A stretch of DNA of 22,615 nucleotides, taken from positions 1-22,615 of the forward strand of contig CALCJF010000050.1 of NCBI GenBank assembly GCA_937967375.1, in the 5' to 3' direction. The notes beneath the pieces were generated by a model, which made no database searches, had not been told where the DNA came from, and worked only from the letters and a program-made list of their open reading frames with translations. Shown piece after piece: positions 1-6,931 of the stretch. The stretch comes from an uncultured Leucobacter sp. (GTDB lineage Bacteria; Actinomycetota; Actinomycetes; Actinomycetales; Microbacteriaceae). Every line of letters starts with the position of its first letter. The first letter of the stretch is position 1. The translations under genes were made by a program, and so were the position numbers.

Positions 1-1094
1 ACCATGCCCGCGATCTGCTCGACGTGCGGCTTCTCGGTCTCGATCCACAGCAGGTCGGCGCCGTTCTGCAGCGAGGTGATGCAGTCGAGTACGCAGCGGT
101 CTTCGCCGGTGCCCTTGCGGAACTGGTAGAGGTTCGATGCGAGGCGCTTCGGGCGCAGCAGCTTGCCGTCGCGCTTGATGATGACATCGCCGTTGCCGAG
201 CTCGGCCTCGCTGATCTCTTCGACGTCGAGGAACCCGTTGTACTGGTCGCCCAGGTCGCCGGGGGTCTGGCTCACGGCGAGCTTCTGGGTCAGGCCGGCG
301 CCGAGCGAGTCGGTGCGGGCGACGATCACGCCGTTGTCGATGCCGAGCTCGAGGAACGCGTAGCGCACCGCGTTGAGCTTCGCAATGAAGTCCTCGTGCG
401 GCACGGTGACCTTGCCATCCTGGTGGCCGCACTGCTTCTCGTCAGAAACCTGATTCTCGATCTGAATCGCACAGGCGCCGGCCTCGATCATCTTCTTGGC
501 GAGCAGGTAGGTCGCCTCGGGGTTGCCGAAGCCTGCGTCGATGTCAGCGATGATCGGCACGACGTGGGTCTCGAAGTTGTCGATCTGCGACTGGATGAAC
601 TCGACCGCAGTCTCGTCTCCGGCGACGCGGGCGTCATCGAGCTGCGTGAACAGCAGGTCGAGCTCGCGAGCGTCTGCCTGGCGCAGGAAGGTGTAGAGCT
701 CTTCGATCAACGCAGGCACCGAGGTCTTCTCGTGCATCGACTGGTCGGGCAGCGGGCCGAACTCCGAGCGCAGAGCCGCGACCATCCAGCCCGAGAGGTA
801 GAGGTAGCGCTTATTGGTGGTCTTCAGGTGCTTCTTGATCGAGATCAGCTTCTGCTGGCCAATGAAGCCGTGCCACACGCCGAGCGACTGCGTGTACACC
901 GACGAGTCAGCATCGTACTCAGTCATGTCGCGGCGCATGATGTCTGCCGTGTACTGGGCGATCTCGAGGCCGGTCTTGAAGCGGTTCTGTGCCCGCATGC
1001 GTGCGACGTACTCGGGGTTGATCGCATCCCAGCTCGCGCCATTCTGCTCTTTCAGAGCCTGCACTGCCTCGATGTCGTTTTGGAACGCAGTCAT
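1..1094 (-). CDS. aceA: Isocitrate lyase, N-terminal 364 residues (3' end outside window)
   Basis: Isocitrate lyase cleaves isocitrate to glyoxylate and succinate, the first step of the cytosolic glyoxylate shunt used for growth on acetate and fatty acids. Read from the reverse complement, the protein starts MTAFQNDIEAVQALKEQNG and contains the signature K-Q-C-G-H at residues 220-224 (catalytic cysteine C222), preceded by the metal-binding IADIDAGFGNP segment (about 182-192) and followed by VIVARTDSLGAGL (about 256-268). The KQCGH variant, with an inserted stretch after residue 270, fits the longer isocitrate lyase subtype (about 530 aa, as in Pseudomonas) rather than the KKCGH Escherichia type; that assignment is from family knowledge. 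About 165 C-terminal residues lie beyond position 1. The ATG at 1094 is supported by an AAAGGA Shine-Dalgarno (SD) six bases upstream. No long open frame on the opposite strand here is credible. Confidence 0.95.
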   Translation of the reverse strand, partial: MTAFQNDIEAVQALKEQNGASWDAINPEYVARMRAQNRFKTGLEIAQYTADIMRRDMTEYDADSSVYTQSLGVWHGFIGQQKLISIKKHLKTTNKRYLYLSGWMVAALRSEFGPLPDQSMHEKTSVPALIEELYTFLRQADARELDLLFTQLDDARVAGDETAVEFIQSQIDNFETHVVPIIADIDAGFGNPEATYLLAKKMIEAGACAIQIENQVSDEKQCGHQDGKVTVPHEDFIAKLNAVRYAFLELGIDNGVIVARTDSLGAGLTQKLAVSQTPGDLGDQYNGFLDVEEISEAELGNGDVIIKRDGKLLRPKRLASNLYQFRKGTGEDRCVLDCITSLQNGADLLWIETEKPHVEQIAGM

Positions 1095-1145
1095 GGTGAT
1101 TCCTTTTGCGTAGTGGCCGCTAGCCACAAACGCTGTGGACTAGAT

Positions 1146-1174
1146 GAACTACTTCTACCTTGGGCCACGGTCAA
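1146..1174 (-). promoter_or_regulatory. Candidate promoter of isocitrate lyase
   Basis: On the minus strand a TTGACC hexamer (1174-1169) is separated by 17 bp from TAGTTC (1151-1146), a spacing typical of a housekeeping sigma factor, about 50 bp upstream of the aceA start. The -10 match is only moderate. The transcribed leader would contain a small inverted repeat, GTGGC-N5-GCCAC, at 1113-1127. Confidence 0.35.
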
Positions 1175-1200
1175 AGGGTCGATACACACAAATCAGGGGT

Positions 1201-1237
1201 GAATATTTGCAGTATTTCTACTTTTTGGAATTACCAC
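1201..1237. promoter_or_regulatory. AT-rich upstream region of aceA, possible regulator site
   Basis: This 37-bp stretch is markedly AT-rich against the GC-rich background and lies just upstream of the candidate aceA promoter. On the minus strand it contains TACTGCAAATATT, which shares the TGCAAA core with sites bound by RamB-type acetate regulators in other actinobacteria. The likeness is partial, so the regulator is only a guess. Confidence 0.25.
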
Positions 1238-1299
1238 GGGTTAGCCGATACCTCAGGGCGAGGAATTGCGGGCGCCGCGAGGCGTAGCTGGCGGGTCGC

Positions 1300-1923
1300 T
1301 CAGCCGAGCGCCGGCGCACCCGGCTCGCTATTTAGGTGACGCAACAGGCGGTGCTCTAGACCGAGACGAACGCCCGGCCATTCTGAGGCAATGATCGAGA
1401 ACACGACTGTGTCTCGCGTGTACCCCGCGGCGGGGCGAAGGTGCGAGCGCAGCACGCCATCTTGCTTGGCGCCGAGACGCGCGATTGCGGCACGCGACTG
1501 GTGGTTGTTGAAGTCGGTGCGAAACTCAACCGCTGGGCACCCCCAGACATCGAATGCGTGGCTGAGCAGCAGCAGCTTCGACTCCGGGTTTGTTCCTGTG
1601 CCCTGCGAGCTCGCGGCGTTCCAGGTCGAGCCGATCTCGACGCGCGGCGTCGCCGCATCGATGTTCATGAACGTGGTCATGCCGATGATCGCACCGGTGT
1701 CGTTGCGACGGGTGGTGAACGGGATCATTGACCCCTTGCTCTGCAGATCGAGCCTACGCTCAATCTCGGCCTCCACCTGATCTGGCGCCGGAACCGAGGT
1801 GTACCAGAGCCGCCAGATGTCGCCGTCACGCACGGCCTCGGTCAAGCCGAGCCGATGCTCATGCGAGAGCGGCTCGAGGGTAACAAGTCGGCCGCTGAGT
1901 GTGCCCGGGTGCGCGAGAGTCAT
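1300..1923 (-). CDS. GNAT family N-acetyltransferase (RimJ/RimL-like)
   Basis: A 207-residue cytosolic protein of the GNAT fold, predicted to move an acetyl group from acetyl-CoA to an amine; the substrate is unknown. The middle reads EIGSTWNAASSQGTGTNPESK (about 95-115), the acetyl-CoA pyrophosphate loop region of RimJ/RimL-like enzymes. It is followed by the FRTDFNNHQSRAAIARLGA block (about 138-156) and a C-terminal VVFSIIASEWPGVR, all typical of the 190-210 aa ribosomal-protein-type acetyltransferase group. The ATG lies 4 nt after the rmuC stop and has no clear SD, so translation is probably coupled to rmuC. Whether it acetylates a ribosomal protein or a small molecule cannot be told. Confidence 0.85.
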   Translation of the reverse strand: MTLAHPGTLSGRLVTLEPLSHEHRLGLTEAVRDGDIWRLWYTSVPAPDQVEAEIERRLDLQSKGSMIPFTTRRNDTGAIIGMTTFMNIDAATPRVEIGSTWNAASSQGTGTNPESKLLLLSHAFDVWGCPAVEFRTDFNNHQSRAAIARLGAKQDGVLRSHLRPAAGYTRDTVVFSIIASEWPGVRLGLEHRLLRHLNSEPGAPALG

Positions 1924-1927
1924 GTTG

Positions 1928-3442
1928 TCAGTCTGTCACTTCATCGTCTTGTTCACCGTCAGCGGCACCGAACGCGTCGAGTTCGAGCAGCACATCGTCG
2001 AGCACCGATGGTTCGGGCGCCCCAATTTCGAGCGTTTCGACGTCGCGCAACTTGCGCTCGACGGCGCGCGTGCGGCGCCCGGCCTCATCGACAGTGTTTT
2101 GCACAGTTTTGAGCTGCTTGCCAAGCTTGTCCCACACCTGCCCATACTTCTGAAACTCGGTCTTGGCCGCGCTGAGCACCTTCCACACTTCGCTGCTGCG
2201 CTTCTCGATTGCGAGAGTGCGAAAGCCCATCTGCAAGCTGGTGAGCAGCGCGGTGAGCGTAGTTGGGCCGACCACCACGATGCGGTGCTCGTTCTGCAGC
2301 TTCGTCGTGAGACCCGGTCGGCGCATCACCTCGGCAAACAGGCCCTCAGTCGGCAGGTACATGATGCCGAAGTCGGTGGTGTGCGGGGGCTCAACGTACT
2401 TGCTCGAGATGTTCTTCGCTTGGATCAACACAGCCCGTTCGATGTCACGCCCGGCCGCTTCGATCGCGGCGATGTCGCCCTGCTCCTGTGCTGTGAGCAG
2501 GCGCTCGTAGTCTTCCTGAGGAAACTTCGAGTCGATTGGCAGCCAGAGCGGCGCTTCCGTTTCATCTCGACCAGGTAGCTTGACCGCGAACTCGACGCGC
2601 TCGCTCGAGCCTGGGATCGTCGCGACGTTCTCTGCGTATTGATCTTGGGTCAGCACGTCTTCGAGCTGGCGGGCGAGCTGCACCTCGCCCCACCCGCCGC
2701 GGCTCTTCACGTTTGTGAGCACGCGCTTTAGTCCGCCCACGTCGGAGGCCAGAGTTTGCATCTCGCCGAGACCCTTCTGCACCTGCTCCAACCGCTCACT
2801 GACGAGCGAGAAGGATTCACCGAGGCGCTTCTCGAGGGTACCCTGCAACTTCTCGTCGACGGTCTCGCGCATCTTTTCGAGCTTCGCCTCGTTGCCCTGA
2901 CGCAGCTTCTCAAGCTCTGTGGTCAGCGTGCGTTGCAGCTCGATCTGCTTGGTCGAGTTCGCTTCGGTGAGTGCCTGAATGCGCTTTGAGTTCTCTTCGA
3001 GCGAGGTCTTGAGGGTGCCCTGCAACTTCTCGTCGACCGTGACTCGCATCTGCTCGAGCTTTGCCTCGTTCTCGCCGCGCAGCACGTCGAAGCGTTGTTC
3101 GACAGAGGTGCGCAGATCGGCGAGCGACTTGCCGAGCACATCGTGCAGCTCTCGGTTCGAAAGCGCCCGCGCCTCACGCTCGCGAGCGAGCTCCGCCGCC
3201 TGCGCCTGGCTCGACACCTGCAGGGTTTGGGCGAGTTCGCCGCGCTGCGCCTGCAGGTCTTGACGAACCAGCCCGACCTGCCCTTGCAGTTCTTGCCGCA
3301 AATCGGCGGCGGCGAATGCACCCTGTGCGGCGTCGGCAGCATCTGGACCCCCGCCGCGTCGCCACCGCAGCAGCACGACAACGAGCAGACCGACGCTCAG
3401 CAGCAGGTTCAGCACGACCAGCACCACGAGCAGAGTTTCCAT
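1928..3442 (-). CDS. rmuC: DNA recombination protein RmuC
   Basis: RmuC-family proteins limit recombination at inverted repeats and carry a predicted PD-(D/E)xK-like nuclease domain. The 504-residue product begins with a membrane anchor (METLLVVLVVLNLLLSVGLLVVVLL), then a long coiled coil (about 60-230), then the conserved RmuC domain with GGWGEVQLARQLEDVLTQDQY and LPIDSKFPQEDYERL (DxK-type residues), and IMYLPTEGLFAEV. The start chosen is the ATG at 3442, because GAGGAAG lies just before it and the anchor follows at once; an open frame extends 19 codons further to 3499 but adds no recognisable sequence. The coiled coil holds two near-identical segments (see repeat). It probably forms an operon with the downstream acetyltransferase. 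Confidence 0.92.
   Translation of the reverse strand: METLLVVLVVLNLLLSVGLLVVVLLRWRRGGGPDAADAAQGAFAAADLRQELQGQVGLVRQDLQAQRGELAQTLQVSSQAQAAELAREREARALSNRELHDVLGKSLADLRTSVEQRFDVLRGENEAKLEQMRVTVDEKLQGTLKTSLEENSKRIQALTEANSTKQIELQRTLTTELEKLRQGNEAKLEKMRETVDEKLQGTLEKRLGESFSLVSERLEQVQKGLGEMQTLASDVGGLKRVLTNVKSRGGWGEVQLARQLEDVLTQDQYAENVATIPGSSERVEFAVKLPGRDETEAPLWLPIDSKFPQEDYERLLTAQEQGDIAAIEAAGRDIERAVLIQAKNISSKYVEPPHTTDFGIMYLPTEGLFAEVMRRPGLTTKLQNEHRIVVVGPTTLTALLTSLQMGFRTLAIEKRSSEVWKVLSAAKTEFQKYGQVWDKLGKQLKTVQNTVDEAGRRTRAVERKLRDVETLEIGAPEPSVLDDVLLELDAFGAADGEQDDEVTD
2841..3037 (-). repeat. Internal duplication within the RmuC coiled coil
   Basis: Two 20-bp stretches, 2841-2860 and 3018-3037, are identical and sit 177 bp (59 codons) apart in the same frame. 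They encode the segments EAKLEQMRVTVDEKLQGTL and EAKLEKMRETVDEKLQGTL. The similarity extends on both sides of the identical core, so this is a duplicated coiled-coil unit inside one gene rather than a mobile repeat. Confidence 0.8.
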
Positions 3443-3566
3443 GTCTTCCTCAGTTCTCAGACGGTTTAGGTGCCCAGCGCCGCTGGTCGGCGCGAGCAAG
3501 TTCGACTATGCATTCGACACTACAAGTGGCCACCGACATTCAAGCCAGACGCCCCGCATCACGAAG

Positions 3567-4925
3567 TCAGAGCCCCAGAATCGTCCTGGCGATCACGAAG
3601 TAGACGATCAACCCCGTGGCGTCGACAAAGGTCGAGATGAACGGATTCGAGAACACAGCCGGGTCGACCTTTACGGCCCGCGCGAGCAGCGGCATGCTCC
3701 CGCCAACGGCTGCGGCGACCGTGCAGACTGCGAGCAGCGTCAGGCCGATCACGAGGCCGATTTCGACCGAATAGATCAGGCTGGCAATAGCGAATCCGAG
3801 CGTACCGAGCAGCAGGCCGAGCATCGACCCGGTGCGCAGCTCACGACTCAGCACCCGCAGAATGTCTCGCGGTCGCACGTCTCCGAGCGCGAGCGCCCTC
3901 GTCACTGTCGTCGCGGCCTGATTGCCCGTGTTGCCTCCGGTACCGATCAGTAGCGGCACAAACAGTGCGAGCACGGTGACCTGCTCAAGAGTCGCCTCGA
4001 ACACTTCGAGCACCTGCACGGTGAGGGTTGCGCCGACGGCAAGCACCAGCAGCCACACCACCCGCGACCGCACAAGCGTGCGCACCGGCGTTGAGAGATA
4101 GGGCCGGCGCAGCGGCTCGGTGCCGCCCTGCCGCGCCGAGTCTTCACTCTCTTCGAACTCGAGAATGCGCACCGCATCATCGATTGTGAGCATGCCGACG
4201 AGGCGCTGCTCGCTATCGACGATCGGCAGAGCGAGCAGCGAAAGGTCAGTGCAGCGGCGGGCGGCATCTTCGGCGCTGTCAGCGGCCTTAGCAGTGTGTG
4301 CCTCATGCATCAGCGTCGAAATCTCGGCGTTGGGGTCGGTCGCGAGCAACTCGCGCAGGCTGACGATGCCCACGATGCGACGCGCATTGTCGAGCACCGG
4401 AATCGTGTACACCGTCTCGGCATCCGCGAGCCGGTCGCGCACGCGGTCGAGGGCGATTGCAACGGTGGCCCGCTCGCGCACCGACACGTACTCCGGAGTC
4501 ATGCGCCGCCCGACGCTGCCCTGCGGGTAGCCGAGCAGCGCGGCGGTGAGGGCACGCTCGGGCCCGGGCAAGTCTCGCAGCAGTCGCGTCGCGAGCGCAG
4601 CCGGCACCTCTTCGAGCAGCCACGCACGATCATCGGGATCGAGTTCGGCGAAGAGACGGGCGACCTCGGCATCGTGCAGTCCCTCGAGCAGGTCGCTCTG
4701 CAGCGCCGGATCGAGCGCATCGAAGACGGCAACGGCCGCTTCCTTTGGCAGCAACCGAAAGAAGACGGCGCGCTGGCGCAGCGTCAGTCGCTCGAACACC
4801 GAGACCAGCTCTGCGTCGGGCACGGGTGCGAGGGTGGCGGCGAGCGCGGCCAGGTCTTGGCTCGCGAGCTGCTGCAAGATCTCGGCGGTCAGTTCGTCGA
4901 TGACGTGGATCTGCTGGGTGGTCAT
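3567..4925 (-). CDS. mgtE: Magnesium transporter MgtE
   Basis: MgtE is a homodimeric Mg2+ channel of the cytoplasmic membrane whose cytosolic domains close the pore when Mg2+ is plentiful. The 452-residue protein shows the three parts of the family in order: a helical N domain (about 1-130, with the LDPDDRAWLLEEVP repeat motif), two CBS domains (about 135-255, starting MTPEYVSVRERATV), and a membrane domain from about residue 285. The membrane domain carries GTGGNTGNQAAT and the pore aspartate in FVDATGLIVYF (D435). Length is normal. The ATG at 4925 has an AAGGAG SD, which is itself buried in a hairpin (4931-4954). The leader suggests control at translation. A 124-bp gap separates it from rmuC downstream. 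Confidence 0.95.
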   Translation of the reverse strand: MTTQQIHVIDELTAEILQQLASQDLAALAATLAPVPDAELVSVFERLTLRQRAVFFRLLPKEAAVAVFDALDPALQSDLLEGLHDAEVARLFAELDPDDRAWLLEEVPAALATRLLRDLPGPERALTAALLGYPQGSVGRRMTPEYVSVRERATVAIALDRVRDRLADAETVYTIPVLDNARRIVGIVSLRELLATDPNAEISTLMHEAHTAKAADSAEDAARRCTDLSLLALPIVDSEQRLVGMLTIDDAVRILEFEESEDSARQGGTEPLRRPYLSTPVRTLVRSRVVWLLVLAVGATLTVQVLEVFEATLEQVTVLALFVPLLIGTGGNTGNQAATTVTRALALGDVRPRDILRVLSRELRTGSMLGLLLGTLGFAIASLIYSVEIGLVIGLTLLAVCTVAAAVGGSMPLLARAVKVDPAVFSNPFISTFVDATGLIVYFVIARTILGL

Positions 4926-4930
4926 GATGA

Positions 4931-4954
4931 CGCTCCTTAAAGAAAGTGGGAGCG
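4931..4954 (-). promoter_or_regulatory. Hairpin sequestering the mgtE ribosome binding site
   Basis: On the minus strand CGCTCC (4954-4949) and GGAGCG (4936-4931) form a perfect 6-bp inverted repeat with a 12-nt loop. The 3' arm contains the GGAG of the mgtE SD, so folding would block ribosome entry. The 5' arm shares CGC (4954-4952) with a competing pairing: GCGC-T-CGCC (4993-4985) against GGCG-T-GCGC (4960-4952), 4+4 bp around a T-T mismatch. The two structures cannot form together. No computed energies are available. Confidence 0.5.
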
Positions 4955-4963
4955 CACGCCTAC

Positions 4964-5029
4964 CTAGTGCAAGCGAGGCGAAATGGCGAGCGCAATACCC
5001 GATTGATGACTGAAACTGTCACTGGGCAT
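4964..5029 (-). CDS. Possible 21-residue leader peptide upstream of mgtE
   Basis: A short frame encodes MPSDSFSHQSGIALAISPRL followed by H and a TAG stop, ending 38 nt before the mgtE ATG. Its start has the strongest SD of the region: GAGGTGA, a seven-base match to the 16S rRNA tail, four bases before the ATG. Part of that SD (GAGG) lies in the 5' arm of a perfect 8-bp stem, AAGCGAGG (5044-5037) with CCTCGCTT (4978-4971); the 3' arm is inside the last codons of the frame. A ribosome finishing this frame would sit on the sequences that decide whether the mgtE ribosome binding site is free. The peptide matches no family I know, and its translation is inferred, not shown. Confidence 0.45.
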   Translation of the reverse strand: MPSDSFSHQSGIALAISPRLH

Positions 5030-5220
5030 GAACTCACCTCGCTTCGGTAAAGGATCGGTTCGTAAAAGCAGAAGAACGACACTCACGATCCAAACGGCTA
5101 TCTTAGCAGTTCGAGGATCGCCCTTCGTCGGCAGGGAGCAACGGGTGCGGGCGATCCACCGCAGAGTTCGGCAACGGTACCAAGGTGGCAACGGCACCGC
5201 TGAAACACGGCTCGAGCGGT

Positions 5221-5226
5221 TACAGT
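5221..5226 (+). promoter_or_regulatory. -10 element for a leaderless transcript
   Basis: TACAGT ends exactly 6 nt before the ATG at 5233, and no SD precedes that ATG. This places the transcription start at or next to the first base of the start codon. Confidence 0.45.
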
Positions 5227-5232
5227 GGCCTC

Positions 5233-5751
5233 ATGGCAACCATCATTCCGTTCGGGGGCAAGACCCCGCAGGTAGATCCCACCGCGTGGATTGCACCCAA
5301 CGCCACGCTCATCGGCGACGTGCACATCGGGCCAGGCGCAAGCGTGTGGTTCGGCGTCGTGATGCGCGGCGACAGCGATCGCATCGAGCTCGGCGCAGGC
5401 AGCAATCTGCAAGATAACGTCGTCGTGCACACCGACGCCGGTGTGCCAACTATCATCGGCGAGAACGTGGGAGTCGGCCACCTCGCATTGCTGCACGGCA
5501 CCCGTGTGGGCGCTGGCTCGCTCATCGGCATGGGCGCGAAGCTGCTCAACAATTCGGTCGTTGGCGAGGGCGGTTTTGTCGCCGCGGGCGCACTGGTGCT
5601 CGAGGGGCAACAGGTCGACGCGGGGCACCTCGCCGCCGGAGTGCCCGCAAAGGATCGTGGCCCAATGAATGACGAGCTTGCCGCGCGAGTGAAGCGCAAC
5701 GCCTTCGAATATCAGGAGCTTTCCGAGCGGTATCGCGACGCCGGGGTCTGA
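5233..5751 (+). CDS. Gamma-carbonic anhydrase family protein (hexapeptide repeat)
   Basis: A 172-residue left-handed beta-helix protein of the gamma-class carbonic anhydrase / YrdA-PaaY family, likely a cytosolic trimer with a metal between subunits. Hexapeptide repeats run from about residue 15 to 135 (PNATLIGDVHIGPGASVWFGVVMRGD, GENVGVGHLALLHGT). The histidines expected to bind metal are visible in VVVHTD, VGVGHLA and LLHGT. Many members of the family have no proven carbonic anhydrase activity, so the reaction is uncertain. The ATG at 5233 is preferred over an in-frame ATG 48 nt upstream because family similarity begins here and a -10 sits at leaderless distance. It diverges from mgtE and is followed 19 nt later by the aldolase gene. 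Confidence 0.88.
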   Translation: MATIIPFGGKTPQVDPTAWIAPNATLIGDVHIGPGASVWFGVVMRGDSDRIELGAGSNLQDNVVVHTDAGVPTIIGENVGVGHLALLHGTRVGAGSLIGMGAKLLNNSVVGEGGFVAAGALVLEGQQVDAGHLAAGVPAKDRGPMNDELAARVKRNAFEYQELSERYRDAGV

Positions 5752-5758
5752 GCGCCGC

Positions 5759-5764
5759 TAGGCT
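5759..5764 (+). promoter_or_regulatory. -10 element for a leaderless transcript
   Basis: TAGGCT ends 6 nt before the GTG start at 5771, with no SD, the same geometry as the gene upstream. The aldolase may therefore have its own transcript despite lying only 19 nt behind its neighbour. Confidence 0.4.
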
Positions 5765-5770
5765 GAGTCC

Positions 5771-6856
5771 GTGAACGACACCGGAGCAGTCCCCGCAGTC
5801 AGCATCGACCTATCCGCGCATCCGCGCGGCTTCGCGTCCGACAACTATGCGGGCACGCACCCTGAGGTGCTGGCAGCCATCGCTGCGGCAAATGTGGGGC
5901 ATGCCCCGGCATATGGCTCCGACGCGTGGACGGCACACTTTGCAGAGGTCGCCCGCGAGCTATTCGGGCCTGACACCGAGGCGTTTCCGGTGTTCAACGG
6001 CACCGGGGCGAACGTGCTGTCACTGCAGGCGGCTCTGCCGCGCTGGGGTGCCGTCGTCTGCGCCAAAAGCGCACACATCAATGTAGACGAGGCCGGTGCG
6101 CCCGAGAAGGTTGCCGGTCTCAAGCTGCTGCCCGTGCCGACAACCGACGGCAAGCTCACTCCAGAGCTTGTCGACGCCGAGGCATGGGGCTGGGGCGATG
6201 AGCACCGCGCGCAGCCGCTCGCCATCTCGATCTCACAAAGCACCGAATTCGGAACCGTGTACTCCCCCGACGAGATCCGCGCCCTTGCCGATCACGCTCA
6301 CGCGCGCGGCATGGTACTGCACATGGACGGATCGCGACTTGGCAACGCCGCCGCGCATCTCAGCACATCGCTCGCCGCAATCACCAGCGATGCTGGCGTA
6401 GACGTGCTCAGCCTCGGCGGCACGAAGAATGGCTTGCTCGGCGCAGAGGCGGTGCTCGCGCTCAACCCACGGGCGGTGCCCGGCCTCAAGTATCTGCGCA
6501 AGCTGAACATGCAGCTCGGCTCGAAGATGCGCTTCGCCTCGGCCCAGCTGTCGGCACTCTACGAAGACGGGCTCTGGCTGCGCTCAGCAAGTCACTCGAA
6601 CGCGATGGCCGCGCGCCTTCGCGCCGGCATCGAAGCGCTCATCTCCGACGGTCGCGGCGAAGGGATCACCCTGCCCTTTGCCACGCAGTCGAACGTCGTG
6701 TTTCCGACTCTGCCTGCAGAGACCAAGGCGCGCGCGCACGCCGCGTTCCACTTCTACGATTGGCCGGGTGATGCGACGCTCGTGCGGCTGATGTGCTCGT
6801 TCGACACGACAGAAGCAGACGTCGATGCGCTGCTCGCGGTGATCGCCGGCGAGTAA
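5771..6856 (+). CDS. Low-specificity L-threonine aldolase-type PLP enzyme
   Basis: A 361-residue fold-type I pyridoxal phosphate enzyme resembling LtaE, which cleaves L-threonine or L-allo-threonine to glycine and acetaldehyde in the cytosol. The N-terminal FASDNYAGTHPEVLAAI is the classic start of the family (SDN...G.HP). The cofactor lysine is in SLGGTKNGLLGAEAV (about 216-230), and the HMDGSRLGNAA segment (about 184-194) holds the PLP aspartate. Length is as usual for the family. The GTG at 5771 lacks an SD but fits a leaderless start. It ends 75 bp before the convergent TetR gene, with a stem-loop between. Related beta-eliminating lyases share the fold, so substrate choice is inferred. 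Confidence 0.88.
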   Translation: MNDTGAVPAVSIDLSAHPRGFASDNYAGTHPEVLAAIAAANVGHAPAYGSDAWTAHFAEVARELFGPDTEAFPVFNGTGANVLSLQAALPRWGAVVCAKSAHINVDEAGAPEKVAGLKLLPVPTTDGKLTPELVDAEAWGWGDEHRAQPLAISISQSTEFGTVYSPDEIRALADHAHARGMVLHMDGSRLGNAAAHLSTSLAAITSDAGVDVLSLGGTKNGLLGAEAVLALNPRAVPGLKYLRKLNMQLGSKMRFASAQLSALYEDGLWLRSASHSNAMAARLRAGIEALISDGRGEGITLPFATQSNVVFPTLPAETKARAHAAFHFYDWPGDATLVRLMCSFDTTEADVDALLAVIAGE

Positions 6857-6912
6857 TCCGGTCACCGCGTAGCGCGGCAAGACGAGAAAGATCGCGAGGC
6901 AAGCAAGACCGT

Positions 6913-6930
6913 TGGGGGCGCAAACCCCCA
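6913..6930. terminator. Stem-loop between convergent aldolase and TetR genes
   Basis: TGGGGG (6913-6918) and CCCCCA (6925-6930) form a 6-bp inverted repeat around a CGCAAA loop in the gap between two convergent genes. There is no T-tract on either side. The position suggests termination, but the structure alone is not proof. Confidence 0.4.
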
Positions 6931-6931
6931 G

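Larger units (their letters stand above)
4926..5105 (-). promoter_or_regulatory. Structured mgtE leader with extended -10 promoter
   Basis: An extended -10 element, TGC-TAAGAT (hexamer 5105-5100), would start transcription near 5093 and give a leader of roughly 170 nt. In order, the leader holds: a stem GGATCG/CGATCC (5091-5086 with 5057-5052); a stem AAGCGAGG/CCTCGCTT (5044-5037 with 4978-4971) enclosing ATGCCC/GGGTAT (5029-5024 with 5000-4995) and GTGAC/GTCAT (5022-5018 with 5010-5006); and the hairpin over the mgtE SD. The conserved core blocks of the known M-box Mg2+ riboswitch are not visible apart from a short AGGTGAG. No convincing -35 hexamer was found. Confidence 0.45.

Noticed and set aside
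24..1202. A 392-codon open frame on the plus strand
   Set aside because: It lies antisense to isocitrate lyase, has no recognisable family, and is a by-product of high third-position GC. The same holds for other long antisense frames, such as 9371-10678 and 12964-14220 on the plus strand.
3474..3486. CCAGC-GCC-GCTGG as a terminator of mgtE
   Set aside because: It is about 80 nt past the mgtE stop, has a short stem and no T-tract, and lies just upstream of rmuC; too weak to call.
4926..5093. M-box Mg2+ riboswitch upstream of mgtE
   Set aside because: The leader shares only AGGTGAG with the M-box start; the other conserved core blocks are not seen and the nested stems do not match the M-box layout.
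4964..5197. A 77-codon minus-strand frame upstream of mgtE
   Set aside because: It shares its stop with the 21-codon leader ORF, but the upstream part has no ribosome site and would begin before the likely transcription start; only the short form is kept.
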